DNA from: Nocardioides sp. InS609-2
GTDB lineage: Bacteria; Actinomycetota; Actinomycetes; Propionibacteriales; Nocardioidaceae
Direction: 5' to 3'
Assembly (NCBI RefSeq): GCF_023208195.1
Contig: NZ_CP060034.1
Coordinates: 186,001 to 250,000, forward strand
Length of the DNA stretch: 64,000 bases
The notes below the pieces were generated by a model. The model had not been told where the DNA came from. It was given only the letters and a program-made list of their open reading frames with translations, and did not search any database. The position numbers and the translations under genes were made by a program. Shown here piece by piece: positions 24,701 to 32,871 of the stretch. Numbering within the stretch: position 1 is the first letter of the stretch; each line of letters starts with the position of its first letter.

Positions 24701-25312
24701 GTGCCCCGAGACGTTCCGTTGATCACGCAATACGCGTCCGCGTCACTCATGTCCGCGATCAGCTACGGCGGCCGTTCCCGCGTGGACGACCCGCGGTGGC
24801 CGGAGTCGGGTGCGCCTGACCTGGACGCGTACGCCACCTGGTCCGTGCGGTGGTGCGGGATGGCGTGCCTGCGGATGGTGCTACTGGCCCGCGACGGCCA
24901 CGCTCCTACCCTCTACGACCTGACCATGGGCGGCCTGCGCTACGGGGCGTATTCCAACGAGCCCGGCCAGCCTCAGGGGCTCATCTACGGCCCGTTCGCG
25001 GACTACGCCGGAGCGGTGCACTCGCTGGAGGTCGAGGTCGTGCCCCACCTGGAGCCCGCTCGCCTCGTGAGCGAGGTGGGCAGCGGACACATGGTCATTG
25101 CGTCGGTGCACCCGGAGATCCGTCGTCCCCACCGACCTCCCCCCGGCAAGGGCGGTCACCTCGTCCTGGTCACGAGCTACACCCCGGCACGTCAGACGAT
25201 CGGCTTCATGGACCCCGCAGGCCACACGGCCCGTGCGGCCCGTGCCTCACTCGTGTTGCCCGTCTTCGAGACCTTCTTCGCGAACCGCGGCGTTGTCCTT
25301 CGCGGCGTGTGA
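24701..25312 (+). CDS. C39-like papain-fold peptidase
   Basis: 203 aa. WSVRWCGMACLRMVL places a nucleophilic Cys near residue 52, GKGGHLVLVTSY gives the His near 150, and FMDPAGHT supplies the Asp/Asn, the order of Peptidase_C39_2 domains. No signal peptide or membrane span, so it is predicted cytoplasmic. It could process the cassette product or be a stand-alone hydrolase. Its TGA overlaps a GTG that opens the release-factor C-terminal fragment, so it forms the right edge of the inserted block. Confidence 0.65.
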   Translation: MPRDVPLITQYASASLMSAISYGGRSRVDDPRWPESGAPDLDAYATWSVRWCGMACLRMVLLARDGHAPTLYDLTMGGLRYGAYSNEPGQPQGLIYGPFADYAGAVHSLEVEVVPHLEPARLVSEVGSGHMVIASVHPEIRRPHRPPPGKGGHLVLVTSYTPARQTIGFMDPAGHTARAARASLVLPVFETFFANRGVVLRGV

Positions 25313-25638
25313 GACCCACCCGCCATCAACACGGAGCGGCGCCGCTCACGCGTGCTGGACGCAGATCCCTGGTCATCTCGGACCCAGGACCTCAGCAGTC
25401 CGTGGACCCGCGCTCGCAGCACCAGAACCGCGAAGTCGCCTGGGGACGCCTGGCCGAGCAGCTCGACGGGCGAGCAGCAAGGCGGGATCACGACGAGCTG
25501 AACACCATCCGACAGGACGCCCACGCCGAGTTCCGCACCTGGACGTGGTGCGGATGGCGCGACGAGGTGAAGACTCCGACCGGAGTCAAGGCCTCGATGC
25601 GCAAGGTTCTAGCCGGTCGACTCGGCCTGGTGATCTGA
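25309..25638 (+). pseudogene. Release-factor-like gene, C-terminal part
   Basis: The 109-aa frame contains VDPRSQHQNREVAWGRLAEQ, the (D)xRSQxxNRxxAxxxL block that follows GGQ in RF-1-family proteins. The part before it is scrambled (only INTERRR in another frame resembles the NTTxSAVR stretch), and GGQ itself is missing. The C-terminus (FRTWTWCGWRDEVKTPTGVK) diverges from RF1/RF2. I read it as the downstream half of the gene started at 15855. Confidence 0.6.
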
Positions 25639-25680
25639 GCCGTGGGGAGCGAGCTCGGGCTCGCCGCCCACGGGCAGGAC

Positions 25681-25974
25681 ATGACCATCACCGCCGATTG
25701 GAAGACCCAGGTGTACGCGGCGATCCAGGTGGCGGCGGGTCCGCCGGCCGGCCAGATCAACGACCTGGACGAGGACCGCCAAGCAGGAGAGGGCCGCTCC
25801 TGCCGCGAATGCGGTGACGTCGGTCCAGCGATCCTGATCTCACCTGGCTCCGAGAGCGACGATCGCGGCCGTTGGACCTACCACCAGGCGGTCTACATCG
25901 GCACGCTGAGCGACCTGCTCGACGCGATCGCTGACGGCTCGCTGCGCCTGGAGTGGGTTCGCCGGACGCTATGA
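25681..25974 (+). CDS. Small hypothetical protein with a CxxC pair
   Basis: 97 aa (MTITADWKTQVYAAIQVAAG...). It carries SCRECGDVGP, a possible half zinc knuckle, and a C-terminal YHQAVYIGTLSDLLDAIADG helix region. Not recognised. An alternative GTG start at 25642 would add 13 residues. Confidence 0.45.
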   Translation: MTITADWKTQVYAAIQVAAGPPAGQINDLDEDRQAGEGRSCRECGDVGPAILISPGSESDDRGRWTYHQAVYIGTLSDLLDAIADGSLRLEWVRRTL

Positions 25975-26058
25975 GCGGATCTGTGCTGCCCGGGGAGAAA
26001 CGACCGGGGCGCCGCACACGGAGAGGGCACCAGACCACGACCAGAGGAGCCACCCGTC

Positions 26059-26463
26059 ATGGCCCGCAAGACCACCTTCGCCTCGAAGGCCGACTCGTTC
26101 ACCGACAAGCTCGTCGACGACGTACGCGCCGCCGTGGAGATCTCCATCTCCCGCGGACTTGTCCTGCCGGCGCTTCTGCGAGGCGTCGAGGTCAAGCGCT
26201 ACCGCGGCGCTGACGGCTCGCTGCACGCAAGCATCCTCGTCGACCAGTTCGAGTGGTCGGAGGTCGAGATGCCCCTTGATGGCGGCCGACCCCCACTGAC
26301 CGACACCAGCACCGGCCGCTACTGGTACTCGCCGTCGGCCAGGAGCGGGGAGCAGGATGAAGAGCTCGAGCAGATCCTGCGAGACGAGATCGCTGACGTA
26401 CTGCTTTCGCTCGCCACGGTGAACCTCCGCAAGGTGGTGGTCGAAGCCGTCGCGGCCCTGTGA
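26059..26463 (+). CDS. Hypothetical protein (134 aa)
   Basis: MARKTTFASKADSFTDKLVD... with a C-terminal acidic helix (EQDEELEQILRDEIADVLLS). The ATG has AGAGGAG upstream. No recognised family. Confidence 0.5.
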   Translation: MARKTTFASKADSFTDKLVDDVRAAVEISISRGLVLPALLRGVEVKRYRGADGSLHASILVDQFEWSEVEMPLDGGRPPLTDTSTGRYWYSPSARSGEQDEELEQILRDEIADVLLSLATVNLRKVVVEAVAAL

Positions 26464-26521
26464 TCCGAGGCAACATGCGCCGGGTGCTGTTCACTGTTCT
26501 CCGACGCCCCGTCCGGCTGAG

Positions 26522-27133
26522 CTATCGGTCCCCGCGATGCGCTTCGGGTGCGCTGTGGTGGTTGTTGGCCGCGAGGACGGGAGTCACGAAGGTTGCGGCC
26601 ATCGACTCGTCCGGGTCTTGCTCGCACAGGTCGTCGAGCTCGTCGAGGATCTGTGCACTGGTGATCCGTTCGCGGCGGTACTCCCACGCGTCGACGAACT
26701 CGGACCCGGAGGCGGCGTACTTCTCCTGGCGGCCGTTGATGCAGATCAGGTAGCCGTCCGGGTGCTCGACGTGCGCCTCGTAGAGGACGTCGTACTTCTC
26801 GGCGTCGTCCCAGTCCTCCTCGTCGAGGAGCGGGTCGGGTCCGGTGCGGGTCGTGACGATGACGGGCCAGCCGGTTCGCTCGCTGAGCAGGCGTGCCAGC
26901 GCGAGTGACTGGGCACCGGAGCAGTAGACGGACTCGGAGCCGCCGTCGATGACCCCCGGGGTGACCAAGTAGCCCACTCCGTCACCGTCGGGGATCTCGA
27001 CCGGCGGAGGTGTGAATAGGTCGACACCGCTGGCCTCGGACTTGGGTTGAGTGCCGAACTGACCGTTGTCCCGGCGGGCGGCTTCACGTGCGCCCGTGGC
27101 CCCGGCGGTGGTCGCGTGGACAGGGTTCGACAT
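26522..27133 (-). CDS. Tagged protein with a possible papain-like segment
   Basis: 203 aa. The N-terminus (REAARRDNGQFGTQPKSEASGVDL) is a diverged form of the VPTGGQF tag of the genes at 5515 and 6246. The body contains VYCSGAQSLALARLLSERTGW and later HVEHPDGYLICINGRQ, a Cys...His...Asp-like order seen in small papain-fold proteins of actinobacterial plasmids; catalysis is unproven. Last gene of the minus-strand operon starting with the FtsK-like ATPase, with the pseudogene at 27156 just upstream. Confidence 0.5.
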   Translation of the reverse strand: MSNPVHATTAGATGAREAARRDNGQFGTQPKSEASGVDLFTPPPVEIPDGDGVGYLVTPGVIDGGSESVYCSGAQSLALARLLSERTGWPVIVTTRTGPDPLLDEEDWDDAEKYDVLYEAHVEHPDGYLICINGRQEKYAASGSEFVDAWEYRRERITSAQILDELDDLCEQDPDESMAATFVTPVLAANNHHSAPEAHRGDR

Positions 27134-27155
27134 GGAGGCTCCTGGTGTGGCCGGC

Positions 27156-27574
27156 TCAGGCCGGGGTGGGCTCGGACGGGTCGGGCGTCGTAGGAAGCAG
27201 CTCGATGCCGGTGAAGATGCTGAGCAGGGACGACTCATGGGCGACCAGGTGCGTGCGGACGGCACGGGCGACCATCCGGCTCGACGCCGGGGCGGAACGT
27301 CGGGAGGCTGCGTCGATCTCGTCCCACAGCGAGGTGGATCGGCGGTCGCCGGGCCGATGGCGCGGGTCGGTGAGCACCTCGACCTCGTGCCAGGGATGTA
27401 GCGCAGCATCCGGCTGGCGGTGACGCGCATCTGCTCGTCCGCGATGGTGCTGGGCACGGTGCCGAGCATGTCGTTGAAGTAGGTCTCCAGCGGCGTGGGA
27501 CCGGGCTCGGCCGGCTGGCTGGCTGTTGCGGACAGCGTAGAGCGGCCAGGAAATTCGAGGATCGTTGCGGTCAT
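27156..27574 (-). pseudogene. Frameshifted hypothetical gene behind a conserved leader
   Basis: The ATG at 27574 follows the CCGCACACCT box. The frame reads MTATILEFPGRSTLS...MRVTASRMLRYIP, then coding-like sequence continues in a different frame (WHEVEVLTDPRHRPGD... to ...DPSEPTPA, stop at 27156). The switch is near 27390. Restored, the protein would be about 138 aa. A true mutation or a sequencing error cannot be told apart here. Confidence 0.5.
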
Positions 27575-27581
27575 ACCCAAG

Positions 27582-27591
27582 AGGTGTGCGG
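27582..27591 (-). promoter_or_regulatory. CCGCACACCT box, identical over 21 bp to the one at 8647-8667
   Basis: The box is 7 nt from the ATG at 27574. The 21-bp identity includes the start codon but not the coding sequence that follows. Confidence 0.55.
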
Positions 27592-27646
27592 CGTGCTGGC
27601 GGAAGGTACCCATCGAGCTCTGTCCAATGGGGTGGCTTGGAGAGCC

Positions 27647-28495
27647 TCAGGCCGCCCTGCCCCGAACGGCCCGGGCCCTCTTCGTCGGGATACGACGCGA
27701 CGGGCGGACCGGCGTGACCTTTGCTGGTGCCGCGCTGGCCTTGCGGGTTGGCCTCTTGCGGGCGCTGCTCTTGCGCACGGTCCGAGTCGTGGTGGACTTC
27801 GGCTTGGCCGGCATCGGCACGAACACCTTGCCGGGCCCTGGCCGAGGGGCGGCGGTGCGCCAGTTCATCGACTCCGAGAGCGATGCCATGAGGGCGAACT
27901 CGGCTAGGTAGGCCGCGGCGATCACGGGGTCGTGGATCTCGAGCGCGTTCTCGAAGGAATCGTTGGCGTTGCCGGAGAAGTTGAACGAGCCGGTCCACGC
28001 TGCAAGAGGCACGAGCACCTCGACGGCACCTGTCTTCTCGATGCGGCAGCGGACGATGAACTTGTGGTGCATGAGCGGGGCGAACCTCGACTGCGCGCGG
28101 GAGTAGCCGATGCAGGAGATGGGGGCGAGGACCAGGTCGTTGGGGACCGGCTTACCTCGGAAGGTCTTGGTGGCGAGCGGTGGAGGGAACGCTGAGGCGG
28201 CCAGCCCGCCGGTGAGCCCGGCGTAGCGGCCGGCGAGGGTCTGCCCACGGGTGTCGGTCTTCTTCCACCAGTTCTCCTTCTGCACCACCAGCGCGACCGG
28301 CCGGGTCGCCAGGGCGTCGAGGATGCGACCGGAGGTGATCCAGGCGACGCAGCCCACGATCACCTCGGAGCCGGCGATGAAGTCGAGCAGCGGCCCGTGG
28401 AGCTCGCCGAAGTGGGCCGTGCACACGCCATGCGGTGTCGCGGTCGGCCGCAGTCGGGGTCCTGGGTGCAGCGCGTGCAGGGACTGGGTCGTCAC
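27647..28495 (-). CDS. PLD-fold nuclease-like protein with a basic tail
   Basis: 282 aa with one visible HKD-type half-site: MHHKFIVR near residue 145 and AWTGSFNFSGNANDSFENALEI near 170 (H-x-K ... S-x-N-x-S). One motif per chain implies a dimeric active site, as in Nuc-type PLD nucleases. The last ~60 residues are Lys/Arg/Pro-rich, suitable for nucleic-acid binding. The GTG overlaps the TGA of the methyltransferase gene, so the two form a coupled pair. Confidence 0.65.
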   Translation of the reverse strand: MTTQSLHALHPGPRLRPTATPHGVCTAHFGELHGPLLDFIAGSEVIVGCVAWITSGRILDALATRPVALVVQKENWWKKTDTRGQTLAGRYAGLTGGLAASAFPPPLATKTFRGKPVPNDLVLAPISCIGYSRAQSRFAPLMHHKFIVRCRIEKTGAVEVLVPLAAWTGSFNFSGNANDSFENALEIHDPVIAAAYLAEFALMASLSESMNWRTAAPRPGPGKVFVPMPAKPKSTTTRTVRKSSARKRPTRKASAAPAKVTPVRPSRRIPTKRARAVRGRAA

Positions 28496-29663
28496 GCGGA
28501 AAGTCCCCCGAGCGCCGGCGTGCCCAGCGGGCCAGGGAGAGCGACCGGGTCGAGAAGCCGACGGGTGACGCGGGCGCACGTGAAGGCCAGGGCGTTGGGA
28601 TTGACGTCACCGCCCAGGAACCGGACTCCGCGGAGCCAGGCAGCGAGGGCAACGGTCCCTCCGCCCACGAACGGGTCGACCACCAGGTCCGGTTCGGCAC
28701 CAGGCCGATCTGCGGACTCGCCCGGGCGCGTGAAGGCTTCGACGAGCCGAGCCGCGAACCGGATTGGTAGCGAGTTGGGGTACCTCACCTGTCCCGGCTG
28801 CGCGTCCGCGCGGCCGACGTCCCCGGTCGGCCACAGGTCCAACGGGTAGTCGCGCCCGGAGCGGGCCTTTGGCAGATCGCTGGGAGGGTTGAAGACGCGC
28901 GCGGATGAGTACAGCATTCCGGCCGCCATGACGGTCACCCGCCAGTGGGAGTGCGCGAAGCGCCGCTTGGTGTAGAGCGGGAAGACACGTCCCACCGCGA
29001 GCGAGTTGACGTAGGTCAGGCCGACGTCCTCCGCCGCGATCTGCACCCAGGCCGCCTGCTGGGGTCCGGTGATCACGACCAGGTGTCCACCGGGCCGCAA
29101 TGCGGAGGCCGCGGCGGCCACCCAGCTGCTCGTGAAGTCGCGGTACTCGGTGGTGGGGACGTCGGCGTATCCGGCTACCACGCGGGCGTGGTCTCGCCCG
29201 TAGACACGTTGACCGGTGTCGTGGCGAGCACCGCTGCCGACGCCGAGTCCGTACGGCGGGTCGGTGAGGATGAGGTCCGCTGGCTCATCCATCGAGTCGA
29301 GGAGCTCGACCGCCGAAGCGAGCCGCAGCTCGAAGCGGTCCGACCGGCCGCCGGCAACCAGGGCGACACGGCGCGCACGCCCCGGGGTGCCCTCGACGAC
29401 CCACACGCCTGCCTCGACCCGGCGGGCCCGGCCCTGGCGACGCAGCGTCTGCAACGCTCCGCGCAGACGTCGCTTCCAGCGTGTGTCGTTGACGCATGTA
29501 TCACCTCGTCGCCGTCGTCACGGATCGTCAGGTCGGAACCGGCCAGGGCCTCGTACAGCTCGGACAGAGTGAAGGTCCCCGACTGCCGCGACAACCACGC
29601 CGACTCGGTCTCCTCGTCCCCGCGTGCGGCTGTGTCGGACGCGATGGGTGAGATGGTCACCAT
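28492..29663 (-). pseudogene. DNA methyltransferase (DPPY type) with an N-terminal frameshift
   Basis: The catalytic part (28492-29454) has LILTDPPYGLGVGS and, later, VVDPFVGGGTVALAA, so it is an amino-methyltransferase of the N6-adenine/N4-cytosine class. No good start exists in that frame. A sensible N-terminus (MVTISPIASDT...LSELYEALAGSDL) begins at 29663 in another frame, and the winged-helix-like join VNDTRWKRRLRGALQTL appears only after a shift near 29510. The ATG at 29663 overlaps the FtsK-like stop. It may be catalytically intact if the shift is a sequencing error. Confidence 0.6.
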
Positions 29664-31435
29664 TCGTCTCCGTCGGGTGCGGCCGGGGAGGTCTTCGCGC
29701 CGGCGACCACCGCGGCCCGTGCTGCGTTGGCCTTCTCGAAGCCGCGCAGCCGCTGGCCGTCCTCGCCGTACAGGTGGGAGAGGTCGTCGCCCATCTCGCG
29801 TGCAACCTCGGCGGCCGGACGACCCGAGGGTGCCCGTTCGACGTCGCCGAGGCGCTCGGCGTCGCGACTGCTGTACGACCCGCCGTCGTCCTCCAGGGAC
29901 GGGGTGAGGCGGGCGATCTCGGAGGCGGTGGGGGAGGGGCGGCTGGTGCGTGCCAGACCCATCCCGCTCAGTGCTCGGGCGAGGTCGTCGGTGGAGGCGT
30001 AGAAGGACTTGAACACCGCCGGGGTCTTGCCCTCGAGCTCGGCCACGCCAACTCCCCGGGCGGCCCGCTGGTCGCGTCGTACGTTGTCGGGGACCTTGGG
30101 TACGCTGGTGGGGTCGGACAGCGCGAGCTTGCGGTTGCCGTCGGTCGGGTTGGACCCGAGGAGGAACTTGTTGGCGAGGTTCATCCGCAGTGCGGTCGGG
30201 ATGCCGGTGTTGACGGAGCTGACCTGGCTGGAGAGCACCATGCGGATGCCGACGAAGCGCATCTCGGCGGCGATCTTCTTCAGGTAGCCGAGCAGCGTCT
30301 GGCGCAGCAGGTTGGCCTCCATGGCCTCCATCACCAGTGGGTGGTCCTTGCTGATGCCCTTGGGTACGTCGTCAAGCTGGATGAGGCCGGTGACCTCGTC
30401 GATGAGAAGCAGGATCGGCTTGAACTGCTCGGCCGGCGGCAGCTCGGTCCACTTAGTGACGCCCTGCTGGGCCAGGTACTTCGCCCGGCGCTCGCCTTCC
30501 TTGTAGGTGAGGGTGACCGATGCGACCGCGGCCTGGAGCGAGTCGCAACCCCATCCGCCGTCGCGGCAGTACTCCTTGACCCAGAAGAAGTCGACGGCCT
30601 TGTGAGGGAGGTCGATGATCGAGAGCTCGCACCCGCCGGCCAGCGCGCCGGTGATGAGGGCGTTGAGGGTGACGCTCTTGCCGGAGCCGGACGTGCCGGA
30701 GATCTGGGTGTGCGGGGCGGCCTCGAAGTCGAGCCACAGGATGTCGTTCTTCTCCTGGCCGGGTGCGCCGAGCTTCTCGCCCAGGGCGACCTTGTCGCGG
30801 GGTGCCTTCTTCACCGAGGAGACCGGGTAGGCGATCGTCCCGGGGAAGGTCGGCGGGTCGGATGGGGTGATGCGCCCGGTGAGCCTCTGGGCGTTGACCG
30901 TGACGTACCAGCCCTCGTGGCCGACGACGGTGGTCGCGACCTCCTCCAGCTTCGCGTCGTGTTTGGACCCGACGTACGTCCGGGGAAGCTCGAGGATGAA
31001 CCCGCCGTCGGCCGCGGCCTTTACCTGGACCTCCCAGGGCTTGACCGACAGGGCGACCGCGACCGCGCCGCGGCACCGGGCCTCATCGTCGGTGAGCTTG
31101 GTCAGGGTGGCCTTGCCGAGGAACGGCTCGAAGCGCGTCATGAAGTAGCCGACGTACTGGTTCATCAACTTCGCCTCGGTCTTGTCGCCGTCGGCCGGCT
31201 TCGTCCCGCGGGCCAGCCGGACCTCGAAGGAGTCGGACTTCTTAACCTGGGTGACCTCGGTGATCGCGACCTGGCGCGAGGCGGACGCGGTGCCGGCGAC
31301 GGGGTCGATCGAGTCGATCTCGAAGCCCTCGCCGTGGGCCTCAGCGATGAGCGTCAGCAACTTCTTCTGGTGCTTGGCCGGCTCGAACCCTGGGGGCAGG
31401 GTGATGCTGACTCGCTCGATGCTGGAGGCGGTCAC
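29657..31435 (-). CDS. FtsK/SpoIIIE-type DNA translocase (TraB/TraSA-like)
   Basis: About 592 aa. Walker A HTQISGTSGSGKSVTL is near residue 250, and Walker B KPILLLIDEVTGL near 345, followed by FVGIRMVLSSQV and a PTALRMNLANKFLLGS sensor region as in FtsK-HerA ATPases. No clear transmembrane span, unlike chromosomal FtsK. In actinomycete conjugative elements a single protein of this type moves double-stranded DNA between cells. GTG at 31435 is taken, with GAGGAG 11 nt upstream; GTG at 31465 is an alternative. Heads the minus-strand operon next to the element's right att copy. Confidence 0.8.
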   Translation of the reverse strand: MTASSIERVSITLPPGFEPAKHQKKLLTLIAEAHGEGFEIDSIDPVAGTASASRQVAITEVTQVKKSDSFEVRLARGTKPADGDKTEAKLMNQYVGYFMTRFEPFLGKATLTKLTDDEARCRGAVAVALSVKPWEVQVKAAADGGFILELPRTYVGSKHDAKLEEVATTVVGHEGWYVTVNAQRLTGRITPSDPPTFPGTIAYPVSSVKKAPRDKVALGEKLGAPGQEKNDILWLDFEAAPHTQISGTSGSGKSVTLNALITGALAGGCELSIIDLPHKAVDFFWVKEYCRDGGWGCDSLQAAVASVTLTYKEGERRAKYLAQQGVTKWTELPPAEQFKPILLLIDEVTGLIQLDDVPKGISKDHPLVMEAMEANLLRQTLLGYLKKIAAEMRFVGIRMVLSSQVSSVNTGIPTALRMNLANKFLLGSNPTDGNRKLALSDPTSVPKVPDNVRRDQRAARGVGVAELEGKTPAVFKSFYASTDDLARALSGMGLARTSRPSPTASEIARLTPSLEDDGGSYSSRDAERLGDVERAPSGRPAAEVAREMGDDLSHLYGEDGQRLRGFEKANAARAAVVAGAKTSPAAPDGDEW

Positions 31436-31465
31436 GGCGGGTGCTTCTCCTCGTCTCCGCGACAC

Positions 31466-31762
31466 CCCTTGATCGGGTCCGGTGGGCGGTCAGATGGGCT
31501 GGTGGGCTCACCTGGAAACATGCGCAGATGCGATGCCGTCGGAGCGTCGCAACGGCCCTGTTGGCGAGTCCGCGAGGCTGACCGGATCCCGAATGTCGAC
31601 GAGGACGCAGATTTGAACGTGCACCGAATATGCATCGAAAACCCCAGCGCAAGCCCGCAAAGCAGGTCAAAGAGAGGCAAGCCGTGAACCGGGTTCGCAG
31701 GAGTTCTTGCAGGTCAGGGCAACAGTCAGCAAAGCAACGCAAAACGCCCCGGTCATCGCCGA
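31466..31762. other. Intergenic region between the FtsK-like gene and the att copy
   Basis: No gene is seen. The stretch 31655-31740 repeats short GCAAAGC and AGGTCA words, possibly binding sites for an integrase or for regulators of the FtsK-like operon. Confidence 0.3.
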
Positions 31763-31801
31763 GGGTCAAGGGGTCGCAGGTTCAAATCCTGTCAGCCCGA
31801 C
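31763..31801 (+). repeat. att copy 1: 39-bp tRNA 3' half (direct repeat with 57862-57900)
   Basis: Contains a complete T arm (GCAGG-TTCAAAT-CCTGT) and the 3' acceptor strand CAGCCCG-A, preceded by GGGTCAAGGGGTC, as in the 3' half of an actinobacterial tRNA, probably tRNA-Pro(GGG). No 5' half precedes it. All 39 bp are identical to 57862-57900. Typical duplicated attachment core of a tyrosine integrase. Confidence 0.85.
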
Positions 31802-32247
31802 CGAAGAAGCGGCAGGTCAGAGGCCGTTTTCCGTTCAGGGAGGCGGCCTCTCGCCTTGTCAGGCCACGCTTGCACACCTATTTCGCACACCATTTTGAAG
31901 CGCTCGACGGGTCGTGGTCTCGTGAGCGAGGACGTGACGAGCGAAGTCCGGTCGCGACCAGGGAAGAGCTCCCGCGTCCGTCCGGGGGCCCTCGACTAGC
32001 GGCCAGACCTGCCAGTTCGGCGATGAGTCCAACCGGCTCCGAGAATGTCCCTGCCGCTCTCCTAGTCATCGACGACAGTTTCGCGGAGAGTGCGAGCCTC
32101 CAGCCCGGTACCACACCACTTGGCGCAGAGATCCAGGATTCAATCCCGGCTACCACGCCGACAGACACCAGAACGACGGCGCGTTTCCCTCTCCCCGACT
32201 ATCGTGGCGATGTGCCGACGGTCCCCGCTGTATCGCCAGCTTCGCTG
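31802..32247. other. Non-coding left end of block 2
   Basis: No gene is seen before the OLD-like ATG. AGAGGCCG and CGGCCTCT (31819-31852) form an 8-bp stem. The arm-like repeat is at 31869-31895. The rest (31900-32247) must hold the promoter of the OLD-like gene, although no box is obvious. Confidence 0.35.
31869..31895 (+). repeat. Putative integrase arm site (partner of 57739-57765)
   Basis: 27 bp made of two GCACACC-(T/A)-TTT units. It matches 57739-57765 at 25 of 27 positions in the same orientation. It lies 67 bp inside att copy 1, as arm-type sites do in an integrated element. Confidence 0.6.
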
Positions 32248-32871
32248 ATGCGGATCGAGGTCGTGCACCTGAGGTCGTTTCGCGGCATCGACGACTGCGT
32301 CGTGACTCTTCGCCCAAGACTCACGCTTCTCGTCGGAAGGAACAACTCTGGGAAGTCGAGAATCTTGCGCGCCATTGCTCTCGCTTGCGGCGGGGTGAGC
32401 GCCGAGCGCGACGACTTCACTCTGGGTTCCGAGGAAGAGCCAACGGTCGATCTCATCCTGGCACCAGCAGACTCCGCCGATTCCTTTGACGACCGAGTAC
32501 GAGAAATCTTCGGGACCCACCTGCAGCTGGTATCAGCGAGCGGGGACGAGCGGGTCGCCTGGCGGACATCAATCACGCGCTCGGCTGAGGGGTGGGGTGC
32601 TCGAGCGACGAGCCGATTCTTGATGTACGACGCAGGAGTCGACGAATGGAAACCGGCGACTGGTGCATCGGAGGTATCGCGAAGGCAGCGCGGCGTGCTT
32701 GCCGCGGACATCGCAGGCACCGGTCGCGACTTAGCCGGTGAGCTCAGCCGTCCCGGAACGTCGATCCGGCGTGTGCTCGACGATTTGGAGGTCCCGGAGG
32801 CTGCCCGCGGAACTCTTGAGGCCGATCTTCAGGCGTTAGGCGGACGCATCGTTGATGAAAGTTCGGCCCTA
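32248..32871 (+). pseudogene. gajA piece 1: ATPase N-terminus
   Basis: MRIEVVHLRSFRGIDDCVVTLRPRLTLLVGRNNSGKSRIL: the N-terminal strand and Walker A (GRNNSGKS) of OLD/RecF-like ATPases. It ends at the TA target of the IS630. The start could be the GTG at 32213, 12 codons earlier. Confidence 0.75.

Noticed and set aside
15855..25638. Calling the release-factor-like gene prfH
   Set aside because: The N-terminal part has the HRIQRVPETE block of RF1/RF2-type proteins, whereas PrfH has a different sequence there. Only the pairing with rtcB resembles RtcB2-PrfH.
31630..32247. Extended N-terminus of the OLD-like gene starting at 31630
   Set aside because: That frame runs through the att core and non-coding DNA; protein-like sequence and the family start only at the ATG at 32248.
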